DNA from: Syntrophotaleaceae bacterium
GTDB lineage: Bacteria; Desulfobacterota; Desulfuromonadia; Desulfuromonadales; Syntrophotaleaceae
Length of the DNA stretch: 64,000 bases
Reading direction: 5' to 3'
NCBI GenBank assembly: GCA_041390365.1
Contig: JAWKQB010000001.1
Location: 558,001-622,000 of the forward strand
How positions within the stretch are numbered: position 1 is the stretch's first letter; the number at the start of each line of letters is the position of its first letter. Position numbers and translations under genes: made by a program. This document shows, piece by piece, positions 55,874 to 63,702 of the stretch. Under the pieces are notes generated by a model. It did not search any database. It was not told where the DNA came from and worked only from the letters and a program-made list of their open reading frames with translations.

Positions 55874-56092
55874 TGCGGGCCCAGGCAGAGTCTTTTTTCC
55901 GGAGGAAGCCAAAGCGCCTCGCTTCCGATTTCCAGTCCCAACGAATCCCAGCAAGAATTTTCAATCATTGCGGTAACAGGGATTCCCTGGTAGCCCAGCA
56001 GCAGGCGGGAAAGTCCTTCCCCCGCGCCGCTGCATCCACCCTCGGCATAACGAACCGCTGAAGGGACAATCCGTTCAATAATCGATCGTCAT
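55870..56092 (-). CDS. TOBE/Mop-like small ORF with no canonical start (frameshift or ATT start)
   Basis: On the minus strand a frame open from 56088 to the TGA at 55870-55872 reads IERIVPSAVRYAEGG, then LLLGYQGIPVTAMIENS and SLGLEIGSEALWLPP. The spacing and the G-IPVTA-I and LGL-G motifs resemble one TOBE/Mop molybdate-binding domain, and its roughly 70 residues fit a molbindin. The frame has no ATG, GTG or TTG near its start. ATG 56092 just upstream, in another frame, reads MTID and then needs a +1 shift at a GATTATT string. The stop overlaps the NTPase start (ATGA), arguing for a real gene. Possibly a sequencing error, a pseudogene or an ATT start. Low homology certainty. Confidence 0.45.
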
Positions 56093-56128
56093 CCCTTACT
56101 CTCGAATCTCGCCCCAGCCCGTTCTTGA

Positions 56129-57892
56129 TCACGCCCAATGCCAATCGATGTCTGGTTTGGCGAAGGAACGATTAATGCTCGCGCGGGAAAATGCGATGCC
56201 GTGAAACTGGCGATAAAAGAGGTCCGCTTCCCGGTAAAGGTCGAACCGGAAGCGGTCGGGGTGCAGCACATTGGCCAGGTAGAGCAGGCCGAGCACCCAG
56301 CGCGGGCCGCCGAAATCGCTGCTCGGCAATGATGGGGTGTATATGCGCCGGTTGCGGACCGCGTCGACCTCGATGCCGCGCTGCAGGCATTCGTCATAAA
56401 AATCGGCAACCGGGTTGGAGAGAAAAGAAGAGATGATGATCACCTCGGGATTCAGGTCGATCAGCGTTTGGCGGTCGATGGTCATGCCGGGCCGACCGGT
56501 CAGGTCGAGCTTCTGGTTGACGCTTTCGCCTCCGGCCAGTCGGACCAACTGGTTTTCGAAGCGTTTGCCCTTGATGGCGAACAGCGGCCTGCCCATAGCG
56601 TAATAGACCCGGGGACGGCAGGGGGCGCCGATCAGACCTCGGGTGACCTGCACCATTCGGTTTTCAATAAAATCGATCAGTGCAGCGGCCTGCTTGGGGC
56701 GGCCTGTCAGTTCCCCGAAATGGCGCAGGAGGTCCATGTAGGAGCACGGCTGCTGTATGGCCTGGTGCAGTTCCCGCAGGTTTTCCGGGCCGAGCATCGT
56801 CTCCCAGACCCGTCCCACTTCGGCCGGGTCCCGCACACCCAGTGCGATGAGCATGGCCTGAACGATTTCCAGGGCTCGGGTGAAGGGATAGCCTCCCTGG
56901 AAATCCCCTTCCTGAAAACCGCCGCCGCACGGTTGGCCCCTGAGCTTCAGAGCGGTGAACCCGTGAGGGCAGCTCTCATCGGCGGAAATCAGCTTCGCTC
57001 CCATCGGGCCGTAAAAATCCCTGCGCAGCAGGCTGGCGCCGCACTCGGGGCAGCGGCTGTCCAGCTGCTGGGTGCCGGGGCAGTTGAACAGATAGGTGTG
57101 GCGGAGAATTCCCCTCAGCTCGTCGACCAGCCTTTCCGATTCCCGGATCGTCGGCTCCCACTGGGGATCGGCCGTCTCCAGGGGAATATAGCGCATGACC
57201 TGCAGCGGAATGGCTGGCGAGATCTCCTCCACGCGACGGGCCAGTTCCATCAATTCGGCGCTGTTGTCCCGGCGGTGCATACAGGCCACTTCGACATGCA
57301 CGCCCGACCGGTGAAACAGACCGATGTTGCGCATGACCGGCTCCGGCGATCGTCCTCCGCACGCCCGGTAGGCGTCTTCGGTCAACCCCTTGATGCCGAC
57401 GTTGACGAAGTCGAGCACCGGCAGCAGCCGGGCCAGCGATTCCTCGGTAAAGTAGCCGTTGGTGGCGCAGCCCACCAGCAGCCCGGCGGCGCGGGCGGCC
57501 TGCGCGACCCGCAGGAAGGTCTCAAGGTTGGCCAGAGGATCGTTCATCAGAAAGGCGATGCCCAGACAGCCTTCCTGCATGGCGGCGGTTACCACCTGCG
57601 TCGGAGTTAGATGGCGCAGGGATCTGCCGTCAGGGTTCATTTCCCGCACGATGACGGTGGAAATGCACCCGGGACAATCGAAGTTGCAGCCTGCGGTGCT
57701 GACCTGCAGGAATTTCCCGCCCGGGTGAAAATGCAGCATCGGCATGGTTTCAATGGCGATCGGGCAGACGATCAGGTAGCGGTCCGGATGGCATTCCTCC
57801 ATGCTCCCCGCCATACAGCGGTAGCGGCCGCAGCCGCCGCTGGCGCCATCGGCCACCCGGCAGCGGTTTTCACAGATGGTGCAGGTCGTCAT
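56129..57892 (-). CDS. radical SAM protein fused to a substrate-binding-protein C-lobe
   Basis: A 587-residue protein without signal peptide. Residues 1-25 have CTICENRC and GGCGRYRC, like AmrS; the cluster motif is CNFDCPGC (Cys69, 73, 76). The radical SAM barrel runs to about 290, followed by a CPGTQQLDSRCPECG zinc-ribbon-like element. Residues about 395-587 match the interlobe helix and C-lobe of the ABC binding protein encoded at 60546-61610: RVYYAMG aligns with RVYYALG, LNPEVIII with YRPEVILA, and LHPDRFRFD with LYPERFSLD. The N-lobe is missing. It may bind the imported ligand in the cytoplasm and modify it. I know of no described protein with this pairing. Confidence 0.85.
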   Translation of the reverse strand: MTTCTICENRCRVADGASGGCGRYRCMAGSMEECHPDRYLIVCPIAIETMPMLHFHPGGKFLQVSTAGCNFDCPGCISTVIVREMNPDGRSLRHLTPTQVVTAAMQEGCLGIAFLMNDPLANLETFLRVAQAARAAGLLVGCATNGYFTEESLARLLPVLDFVNVGIKGLTEDAYRACGGRSPEPVMRNIGLFHRSGVHVEVACMHRRDNSAELMELARRVEEISPAIPLQVMRYIPLETADPQWEPTIRESERLVDELRGILRHTYLFNCPGTQQLDSRCPECGASLLRRDFYGPMGAKLISADESCPHGFTALKLRGQPCGGGFQEGDFQGGYPFTRALEIVQAMLIALGVRDPAEVGRVWETMLGPENLRELHQAIQQPCSYMDLLRHFGELTGRPKQAAALIDFIENRMVQVTRGLIGAPCRPRVYYAMGRPLFAIKGKRFENQLVRLAGGESVNQKLDLTGRPGMTIDRQTLIDLNPEVIIISSFLSNPVADFYDECLQRGIEVDAVRNRRIYTPSLPSSDFGGPRWVLGLLYLANVLHPDRFRFDLYREADLFYRQFHGIAFSRASINRSFAKPDIDWHWA

Positions 57893-57924
57893 GGTTGTTT
57901 TCCTAGAAGTGCAGATTTATCGTC

Positions 57925-58046
57925 CAAATCGAAATCGGGATCGAAATCGAAATCGGTCTTTGACTTAAAATGAAACCGATCCAGGTGAACTCAACGAACC
58001 AAAAACCAAAATCCGATTTCGATAGCGATTTCGATTTCGATCCCGA
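57925..58046. repeat. inverted repeat of GAAATC/GATTTC units
   Basis: Left arm 57925-57957 consists of GAAATCGGGATCGAAATCG-type units; the right arm 58013-58046 is the reverse complement type (GATTTCGATTTCGATCCCGA). About 20 bases match exactly as inverted arms around a 55-base spacer. The repeat lies in the 206-base gap between fmdE-like and radical SAM genes. It resembles the short hexamer-built repeats in intergenic regions of related genomes. It could form an RNA hairpin that stabilises the upstream mRNA segment. Confidence 0.75.
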
Positions 58047-58098
58047 CAAGTCCTTATGAAAACCGTGGGACACCTCCCCCGGGCACGGATTTCCCGAG

Positions 58099-58647
58099 TC
58101 AGGGACAGGGCCGATAATAGGGTCCATGAGCACAGGCACGGCAGATACTCCCCTCCTCGGGCACGATCACATCGCGGTGATCGAGCACCGTTTCTCCGCA
58201 ACGGAAGCATTTGGCAATACGAACCGGAGGACCGGGCAGATCGCCGGGCCCGAAGGTCACGGTCACTTTCTGCCAGGTCAGCAGGGTTTCGTCGTCCGCC
58301 TCCAGAGCCCTGGTCATGGCCTGCTCCGGCGGCAGTTCGGCATCGCCGCGGCTGGCCACCCGCCAGGCCTCGCCGGTTCTCTGATTGACGAAGGTGGCCG
58401 CCATCTTGCCGTAGTCGAGGAATTTCAGACTGCGCCGTCCCAGCCGCACGCCGGAGGCGATGGTGATGGCGTCGGTGATGCAGCGATCGTTTTCGACGAA
58501 GACGATGAGCTCCTTGATATCCTTCGCCTCCACCAGTTCCAGTCCCTTTTTGGCCAGGCGCACACCCATGACCTGTCCGGTGCAGAGATGTCCGTGATAT
58601 TCCTCGCATTGTTTCAACATGTCCCGTACGTTGTCGACTTTCAGCAT
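58099..58647 (-). CDS. FmdE-like protein
   Basis: A 182-residue protein from ATG 58647, whose first 7 bases overlap the ATPase stop. The FmdE core is CEEYHGHLCTGQVMGVRLA followed by FVENDRCITDAI and SLKFLDYGKMA. The C-terminus holds a zinc ribbon: CFRCGET and GSICRACAHG. FmdE proteins take their name from a protein co-purified with molybdenum formylmethanofuran dehydrogenase, and many are encoded beside ABC importers. A role as metal or metal-complex chaperone is inference. The His and Cys of YHGHLC are candidate metal ligands. Confidence 0.88.
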   Translation of the reverse strand: MLKVDNVRDMLKQCEEYHGHLCTGQVMGVRLAKKGLELVEAKDIKELIVFVENDRCITDAITIASGVRLGRRSLKFLDYGKMAATFVNQRTGEAWRVASRGDAELPPEQAMTRALEADDETLLTWQKVTVTFGPGDLPGPPVRIAKCFRCGETVLDHRDVIVPEEGSICRACAHGPYYRPCP

Positions 58648-59492
58648 GCGATCCTCCCATCGGTCGGGTTGCCGGGCAATACCGGCTTGCAGCCCGACGG
58701 ACAATTGCAGATTCTGTTGCGCAGCCTTTCCGGCACGCAGATGCGAAAATTTTCCATGAGTTGCCAGACTTCCACGTCCGCCTGATAGAGACGGCACAGG
58801 TTGTCCCGGTTCAACACCTCGTCGGGATGGCCGTGGGCGATGACGCGCCCGTCGCGCAGCATGACCACCTGGCCGGCCACCCAGAGCACATGGTCGGGAA
58901 AATGGGTGGACATGACGAAGGTGTAGCCCTCGGCGGCCAGTTCGGCGAGCCGCTCGAGCAGGCGGATCTGGTTGCCGTAGTCGAGACCGTTCACCGGTTC
59001 GTCGAGTATGAACGTGCGGGCTCCCTGGCAGAGGGCCCGGGCGATGAGGGTCATCTGCCGTTCGCCGCCGCTGATGCGGGTGTAGGGCCGATCCCGCAGA
59101 TGGCCGATGCCCATCAGGTCCAGCGCCTCCATGGCCAGCTGTTCGTCCCGTAGGCTGGTTGAGGACCAGAACCCCTTGTGAGGCAGGCGCCCCATGAGCA
59201 CCACGTCCAGCACCCGGTAGGCGAAGGAAGCCTTGTGGATCTGCGGGACATAAGCCACCCGGCGCGCCAGTTCCTTGCGGTCATAGGAGGATATATGGCG
59301 GTTTTCCAGGCGCATTTCGCCGCTGCCCGGAGGCAGCAGACCGAGCATGATCTTCAGCAGGGTGGTCTTGCCGCAGCCGTTCGGTCCCAGCAGCGCGACC
59401 AGACTGCCTTTGGGGATGCGGAAACTGACATCTTCAAGGACCTGTTTCGATCCGTATTCGAAAGAGAGGTTTCGCCCTTCGATCAGGGTCAT
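58641..59492 (-). CDS. ABC importer ATPase, FecE/BtuD type
   Basis: A 283-residue ATPase. Walker A is GPNGCGKTT, the Q-loop region AYVPQIHKASFAYRVLDVVLMGRLPHKG, signature RISGGERQM, Walker B TFILDEPVNGLD, and the H-loop MSTHFPDH. It pairs with the FecCD permease at 59494-60549 (one base between). The C-terminal 35 residues are unusual, rich in Cys (CNCPSGCKP), and may bind metal. The stop overlaps the FmdE start by 7 bases. Confidence 0.93.
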   Translation of the reverse strand: MTLIEGRNLSFEYGSKQVLEDVSFRIPKGSLVALLGPNGCGKTTLLKIMLGLLPPGSGEMRLENRHISSYDRKELARRVAYVPQIHKASFAYRVLDVVLMGRLPHKGFWSSTSLRDEQLAMEALDLMGIGHLRDRPYTRISGGERQMTLIARALCQGARTFILDEPVNGLDYGNQIRLLERLAELAAEGYTFVMSTHFPDHVLWVAGQVVMLRDGRVIAHGHPDEVLNRDNLCRLYQADVEVWQLMENFRICVPERLRNRICNCPSGCKPVLPGNPTDGRIAC

Positions 59493-59493
59493 G

Positions 59494-60549
59494 TCATCCC
59501 CATCCTTTCCGAGTATTTTTCAGCAGGAAAATAAAAAACGGTATGCCCACCAGGGAGGTGAGGATACCCAGCGGTATTTCGACTCTGAGCAGCAGACGCG
59601 AGATATCGTCCACGACCAGCAGGTAGATCGCTCCGAGCAGGGCCGAGACCGGCAGCAGGATGCGGTTGTCCGGCCCGACCAGCAGGCGGCCGATATGGGG
59701 GACGATCAGTCCCACCCAGTCGATCCTGCCGCCGATCACCACGGTCAGGGCACTGATTACCGTGGCGCAGAAAACCAGCAGGGAACGCAGCAGGCCGACA
59801 TTCAGCCCCAGGCTGCCGGCTTCTTCCGTGCCCATGCTCAGGGCGTTGAGGTAGCGCCCCAACAGCATCAGACAGCCCAGGCCGATCAGGATCGGGATCG
59901 AAACCGCCATGATCGTGCGGCTGTTGGCCATCGACAGGCCGCCCATCAGCCAGTAGACGATGGCCGGCAGTTCGTCGAGGGGATCGGCCAGGTACTGGAC
60001 CACCATCAGCAGCGAGGTAAAAAGGGAACCGCTGATGATGCCGCCGAGCACCAGCATCAGCATCCGGTCGCCATGGTAGAGGCGGGCGATGCCGGCCGCC
60101 ATCCCGACCGCCAGCAGGCCGCCGCCGAAACAGCAGAGCTGGACCCCGAACCAGTGCGGGGAAAGCAGCAGCCCGAGGGCGGCGCCGAAGGCGGCACCGG
60201 GCAGCACCCCCAGCATTTTCGGGGAGATCAGCGGGTTGACGAACATCGACTGGAAGGCGGTGCCGGAAGCGGACAGAGCGGCGCCGATCAGCATCGCCGC
60301 AACGATTCTCGGCACGCGGATTTCCCACAGCAGGTTGTGGAGCAGTTCATACCGCTCCGGCGCCAGTGTGGGTCGGCCGAAGAGCTGCTGCTGCAGAAAA
60401 AGCAGGATTTCTCCAAAGGAAACGGGATATTTGCCGAGGGCGAGGGAAATCAGGACGGTTATCATCAGCAGCACGGTCAGCAAAAGCGCCACCCAGTGCC
60501 GGCCGACAACCGCCAGGGCGGGCCGATGGATCGCTTCCGCCCGGCTCAT
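59494..60549 (-). CDS. ABC importer permease, FecCD/BtuC type
   Basis: A 351-residue membrane protein with about ten helices. Conserved family pieces are LWEIRVPRIVAAMLIGAALSASGTAFQSMFVNPLISPKMLGVLPGAAFGAALG and GRIDWVGLIVPHIGRLLVGPDNRILLPVSAL. It imports iron-siderophore, cobalamin or similar chelates in characterised relatives. Overlap by 4 bases with the binding-protein gene and one-base spacing to the ATPase show a tight operon. Confidence 0.94.
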   Translation of the reverse strand: MSRAEAIHRPALAVVGRHWVALLLTVLLMITVLISLALGKYPVSFGEILLFLQQQLFGRPTLAPERYELLHNLLWEIRVPRIVAAMLIGAALSASGTAFQSMFVNPLISPKMLGVLPGAAFGAALGLLLSPHWFGVQLCCFGGGLLAVGMAAGIARLYHGDRMLMLVLGGIISGSLFTSLLMVVQYLADPLDELPAIVYWLMGGLSMANSRTIMAVSIPILIGLGCLMLLGRYLNALSMGTEEAGSLGLNVGLLRSLLVFCATVISALTVVIGGRIDWVGLIVPHIGRLLVGPDNRILLPVSALLGAIYLLVVDDISRLLLRVEIPLGILTSLVGIPFFIFLLKNTRKGWG

Positions 60550-61610
60550 GGCTTGCCCCCTTTTTTCTGGTCAAGAATCGACCGGAGATCCGCCCGGGAT
60601 GGTTCAACCTGCAGAAAGAGTTTGAAGAATTCCCGTGTTTCCTTGTCCATGTCGAGGCTGAATCTCTCCGGATACAGCACCTTGGCGACCCATTTGATGC
60701 CGAGCAGCCGCATGAAAGAGGGCGGCCGGTCGAACCAGTTGAAGGGGATGTCGGGAATTTGGTAGACGCGGCCGTTTTTCACCGCCGGGATGTTGCGCCA
60801 GCGGGGCGAGGAAAAAACCTCCCGGAAGAATTTCGGATCCTGGGCCAGGATGACCTCGGGGCGGTAGAGCATGACCTGTTCCATCGACACCTGCTGCATG
60901 CCGAACAGATCTTCCGGATCGCCGGGATGCACGTTGACGCCGCCGGCCAGATCGATCAGTTCCGCGTGCCAGGTGCCGCCCCCGTCGGTGCGCAGGCCGT
61001 CGCTGCCCAGGGCGTAATAGACCCGCACCCGTTCTTTTTGCGGGATGGCCGCGGCTTTCGACAGAATCTCCGCCAGCGATTGTTCGGCGTAGACGGCCAG
61101 TTTTTCCGCCCTCTGCTCACGGCCGAGAAGGCGGCCCATGAGGCGGATGTCCCTGGGATAATCCTGCAGTCTTTCCAGAGTGACATAGGCCAGGGGGATG
61201 TCGAACCGCTGTAAAAAGGTATCGAAACGATTGCTGACGGCGTTTTCCCGCCAGCAGATCACCAGTTGCGGCTTGGCCTTGAGCAGAACCTCAAGATTCG
61301 GTGTGTGCCCCAGGCCAAAAAAACCGCCGATGACCGGCAATTGTGACAATTGGGGCGGAAGGAACTTTTTATCCTGTTCCCTGATTGGAAAATTGAGGCC
61401 GACCATCAGGTCAGGATCGATGGCGCAGGCCAGATGGTTTTCCGGCGGCGAGGCCACGTAAACCCTTTCCATCTGTTCGGGAAGAACGAGCTGCTGCCCT
61501 TCCATGTCCACAACTTCTCTAGCACCGGCAGCCGGGAGCAGGGCCACCTGCAGCAGCAGAAGGATCACCGCCAAACCGACCGAACAACCTCTTTCCAGGG
61601 CTTTTTTCAT
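60546..61610 (-). CDS. periplasmic metal-chelate binding protein, FecB/BtuF type
   Basis: A 354-residue binding protein with a signal peptide (AVILLLLQVALLPAAGAREV). The N-lobe contains ERVYVASPPENHLACAIDPDLMVGLNFP and LPQLSQLPVIGGFFGLGHTPNLEVLL. A long interlobe helix (LLGREQRAEKLAVYAEQSL) follows, then the C-lobe (residues about 196-354). The type III (TroA/BtuF) fold suits chelates and free metals. The C-lobe has a paralog in the radical SAM fusion at 56129-57892. It lies 8 bases after the receptor gene. Confidence 0.9.
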   Translation of the reverse strand: MKKALERGCSVGLAVILLLLQVALLPAAGAREVVDMEGQQLVLPEQMERVYVASPPENHLACAIDPDLMVGLNFPIREQDKKFLPPQLSQLPVIGGFFGLGHTPNLEVLLKAKPQLVICWRENAVSNRFDTFLQRFDIPLAYVTLERLQDYPRDIRLMGRLLGREQRAEKLAVYAEQSLAEILSKAAAIPQKERVRVYYALGSDGLRTDGGGTWHAELIDLAGGVNVHPGDPEDLFGMQQVSMEQVMLYRPEVILAQDPKFFREVFSSPRWRNIPAVKNGRVYQIPDIPFNWFDRPPSFMRLLGIKWVAKVLYPERFSLDMDKETREFFKLFLQVEPSRADLRSILDQKKGGKP

Positions 61611-61618
61611 GACTATCC

Positions 61619-63634
61619 TCAGAAGCGGTACCGGATATTGGTGAAAAAGTTGATGCCCGGCTCCGGATAGCCTTCGTCATAGGCGTAGTCGGCGTCGAAC
61701 AGATTATTGATTCCGGCTTCCACGATCAGGTTCTGCAACGGCTCAACTTCCGCCTTGGCGTTGACCACGGCAAATTCTTCGGCGACCCTGACCCCGTTCG
61801 AGGAGCTGTAGGACTTGGAATAGTAGGTGAGATCGGTCTGCAGAGTGAGCCAGGTCAAGGGATGGTATCGGAGGAAAGTGAACAGCTTGTGGTTGGGGGT
61901 GTTGGTCAATTCATCGTCATTGCTGCGATTGTCCCGCTCGAGAAAGGTGTAGTTGATGCCGGCGGTCAGGAAATCGAACACTTCTCCGCTCAGGCCGATT
62001 TCGAATCCGTACTGGTCGACTTTCCCGATATTCTGGTTCTGCTCGATGGTTGTCGTGGGATCAGCCGGATTGGTGATTGTGGCGAGCTGAATGAAATCCT
62101 TGATGTGACTGTAGAAAACGGCCGTATCCAGGGCAATCCGTCCCCAAAACAGGTCCCGATAGCCGAGCTGGTAGTTGATGGCTTTTTCGGGATCCAGATC
62201 CGGATTGGGAATAGCCCTTCCCAATCGATAGGAATATTTGTCCTTGATGGTGGCCTGCCGCGTTTTGTGGGCGGCGGTGGCGTAGACAGTGGCGGTTTCG
62301 GTCAGATCGTAGAAGAAGCCGATCTGCGGATTCCAGGAATCAATTTTCTCCTTATTTTCAAAATCGACCAGTTCACCGCCGATCAGGTTTTCCGCGTCGA
62401 GAGTTTCCAGGGAGTCGTAACTCAATCCCACCACCATTTTCAGCTTTGGCGTAAAGGTGACGGTGTTCTCGACCCCGATGGAGAAGATTTCATCTTCGAA
62501 GCGCTGATAAGGGTTGGGCAGGTTGTGCTCCTTGTGCACGTCCCGCTTGTAGTGAAAAGCGAGTTTCAGATAGTTGCGGGGGATCAGCTCGGTGCCGGCT
62601 TCTACGGACCCGCCATAGGTGTGATCGTCATAGTCGCTGCGAAAGGCGTAGGGCCGGGTGATGGTGTCGTAATCCGCATCATCGTAGCTGTACAGGGAGT
62701 TTTCATAGTTGTCATAGTACAGTCTGGATTTGACGTATGATTTTTCGGCGATACGGGTGCGGGTGTTGAAATAAAAGCTTTCCTTTTCCCAATAAGGCCA
62801 GCGCCAGTAGCGGATTCTCTCAGAGGGATCGTCGCCGGCATAGGGCGGTGTGCCTTTTTTCCCACGCTGTTTGATGTAGCTGAACGCATATTCATCGTCA
62901 CCCCGAGGCGTCAGGCCGATCTTGACGTTGTACTTGTAATCCTCCTGATAGGAATTTTCCCGGCGGCCGCCATCCTCGGCGACAGTTTCATCAAAATTGT
63001 CCGACAGACGAAAATAGTCCAGTTCGTACCAGGAACCGCCGGCCTGCAGGTACCACCAGTCCTGGTTGGTGCCGAGATTGAGGTAGGCCTGATAGCTGTC
63101 GCCGGATGCGATTCCGGCGCCCATGTTACCCTCGAAGGCTTTTTCCGGGCGTTTTGATACCAGATTGATGGCGCCGCCCATGGTATTGGGGCCGTAGAGC
63201 ACCGAGGCGAATCCCTTGGAAAGCACGATCTGGGAGAGGTCGAAGGTGGTGAAACGGCGCAGGTCAGGGTAGCCGTCGTAGGGCACGTAGATGGGGATGC
63301 CGTCCAGGAAAAGCGGTACGCGGCGGATGTCGAACCCCCTGACGTAGACGGCGCTTTCATTGCGGGCTCCGATTCTGCTGAGATGCACCCCCGGCAGCAG
63401 GTCGAGGGCCTCGGCTACATCCTCCCTGTTGAACTGGCGCATCTCCTCGGAGGATACCTGCTCGGTCAGTGCTGCGCTCGGTGTTTCGTCTCCTGTGCCT
63501 ACAACCTCCACAGTTCCGAGATTGAATACCCCCTCCTGCGAAAGGGCCGTCGACGGGGCCAGGCAAAGAAGCGCCGCGGCCATAAAGCGCCAAAACGGCA
63601 AAATTTCGCATTCTCCGGTTGTGCGAAGTTTCAT
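61619..63634 (-). CDS. TonB-dependent outer-membrane receptor
   Basis: A 671-residue receptor. A signal peptide ends near STALSQ, followed by a TonB-box-like TVEVVGTG. The plug domain has LPGVHLSRIGARNESAVYVRGFD, LFLDGIPIYVPYDGY and VLYGPNTMGGAINLVSKRP. The barrel ends in the conserved aromatic NIRYRF. TonB-dependent receptors import siderophores, cobalamin, heme or metals using proton-motive force. The receptor-binding protein-permease-ATPase series on one strand defines a complete import path across both membranes. Confidence 0.95.
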   Translation of the reverse strand: MKLRTTGECEILPFWRFMAAALLCLAPSTALSQEGVFNLGTVEVVGTGDETPSAALTEQVSSEEMRQFNREDVAEALDLLPGVHLSRIGARNESAVYVRGFDIRRVPLFLDGIPIYVPYDGYPDLRRFTTFDLSQIVLSKGFASVLYGPNTMGGAINLVSKRPEKAFEGNMGAGIASGDSYQAYLNLGTNQDWWYLQAGGSWYELDYFRLSDNFDETVAEDGGRRENSYQEDYKYNVKIGLTPRGDDEYAFSYIKQRGKKGTPPYAGDDPSERIRYWRWPYWEKESFYFNTRTRIAEKSYVKSRLYYDNYENSLYSYDDADYDTITRPYAFRSDYDDHTYGGSVEAGTELIPRNYLKLAFHYKRDVHKEHNLPNPYQRFEDEIFSIGVENTVTFTPKLKMVVGLSYDSLETLDAENLIGGELVDFENKEKIDSWNPQIGFFYDLTETATVYATAAHKTRQATIKDKYSYRLGRAIPNPDLDPEKAINYQLGYRDLFWGRIALDTAVFYSHIKDFIQLATITNPADPTTTIEQNQNIGKVDQYGFEIGLSGEVFDFLTAGINYTFLERDNRSNDDELTNTPNHKLFTFLRYHPLTWLTLQTDLTYYSKSYSSSNGVRVAEEFAVVNAKAEVEPLQNLIVEAGINNLFDADYAYDEGYPEPGINFFTNIRYRF

Positions 63635-63702
63635 TTTTCCCTCCTTGGTTGGTCTGCTGCAGGGCAGCGATCAGATGTTTGAATTCGAATTCCAAAGCCC
63701 TT

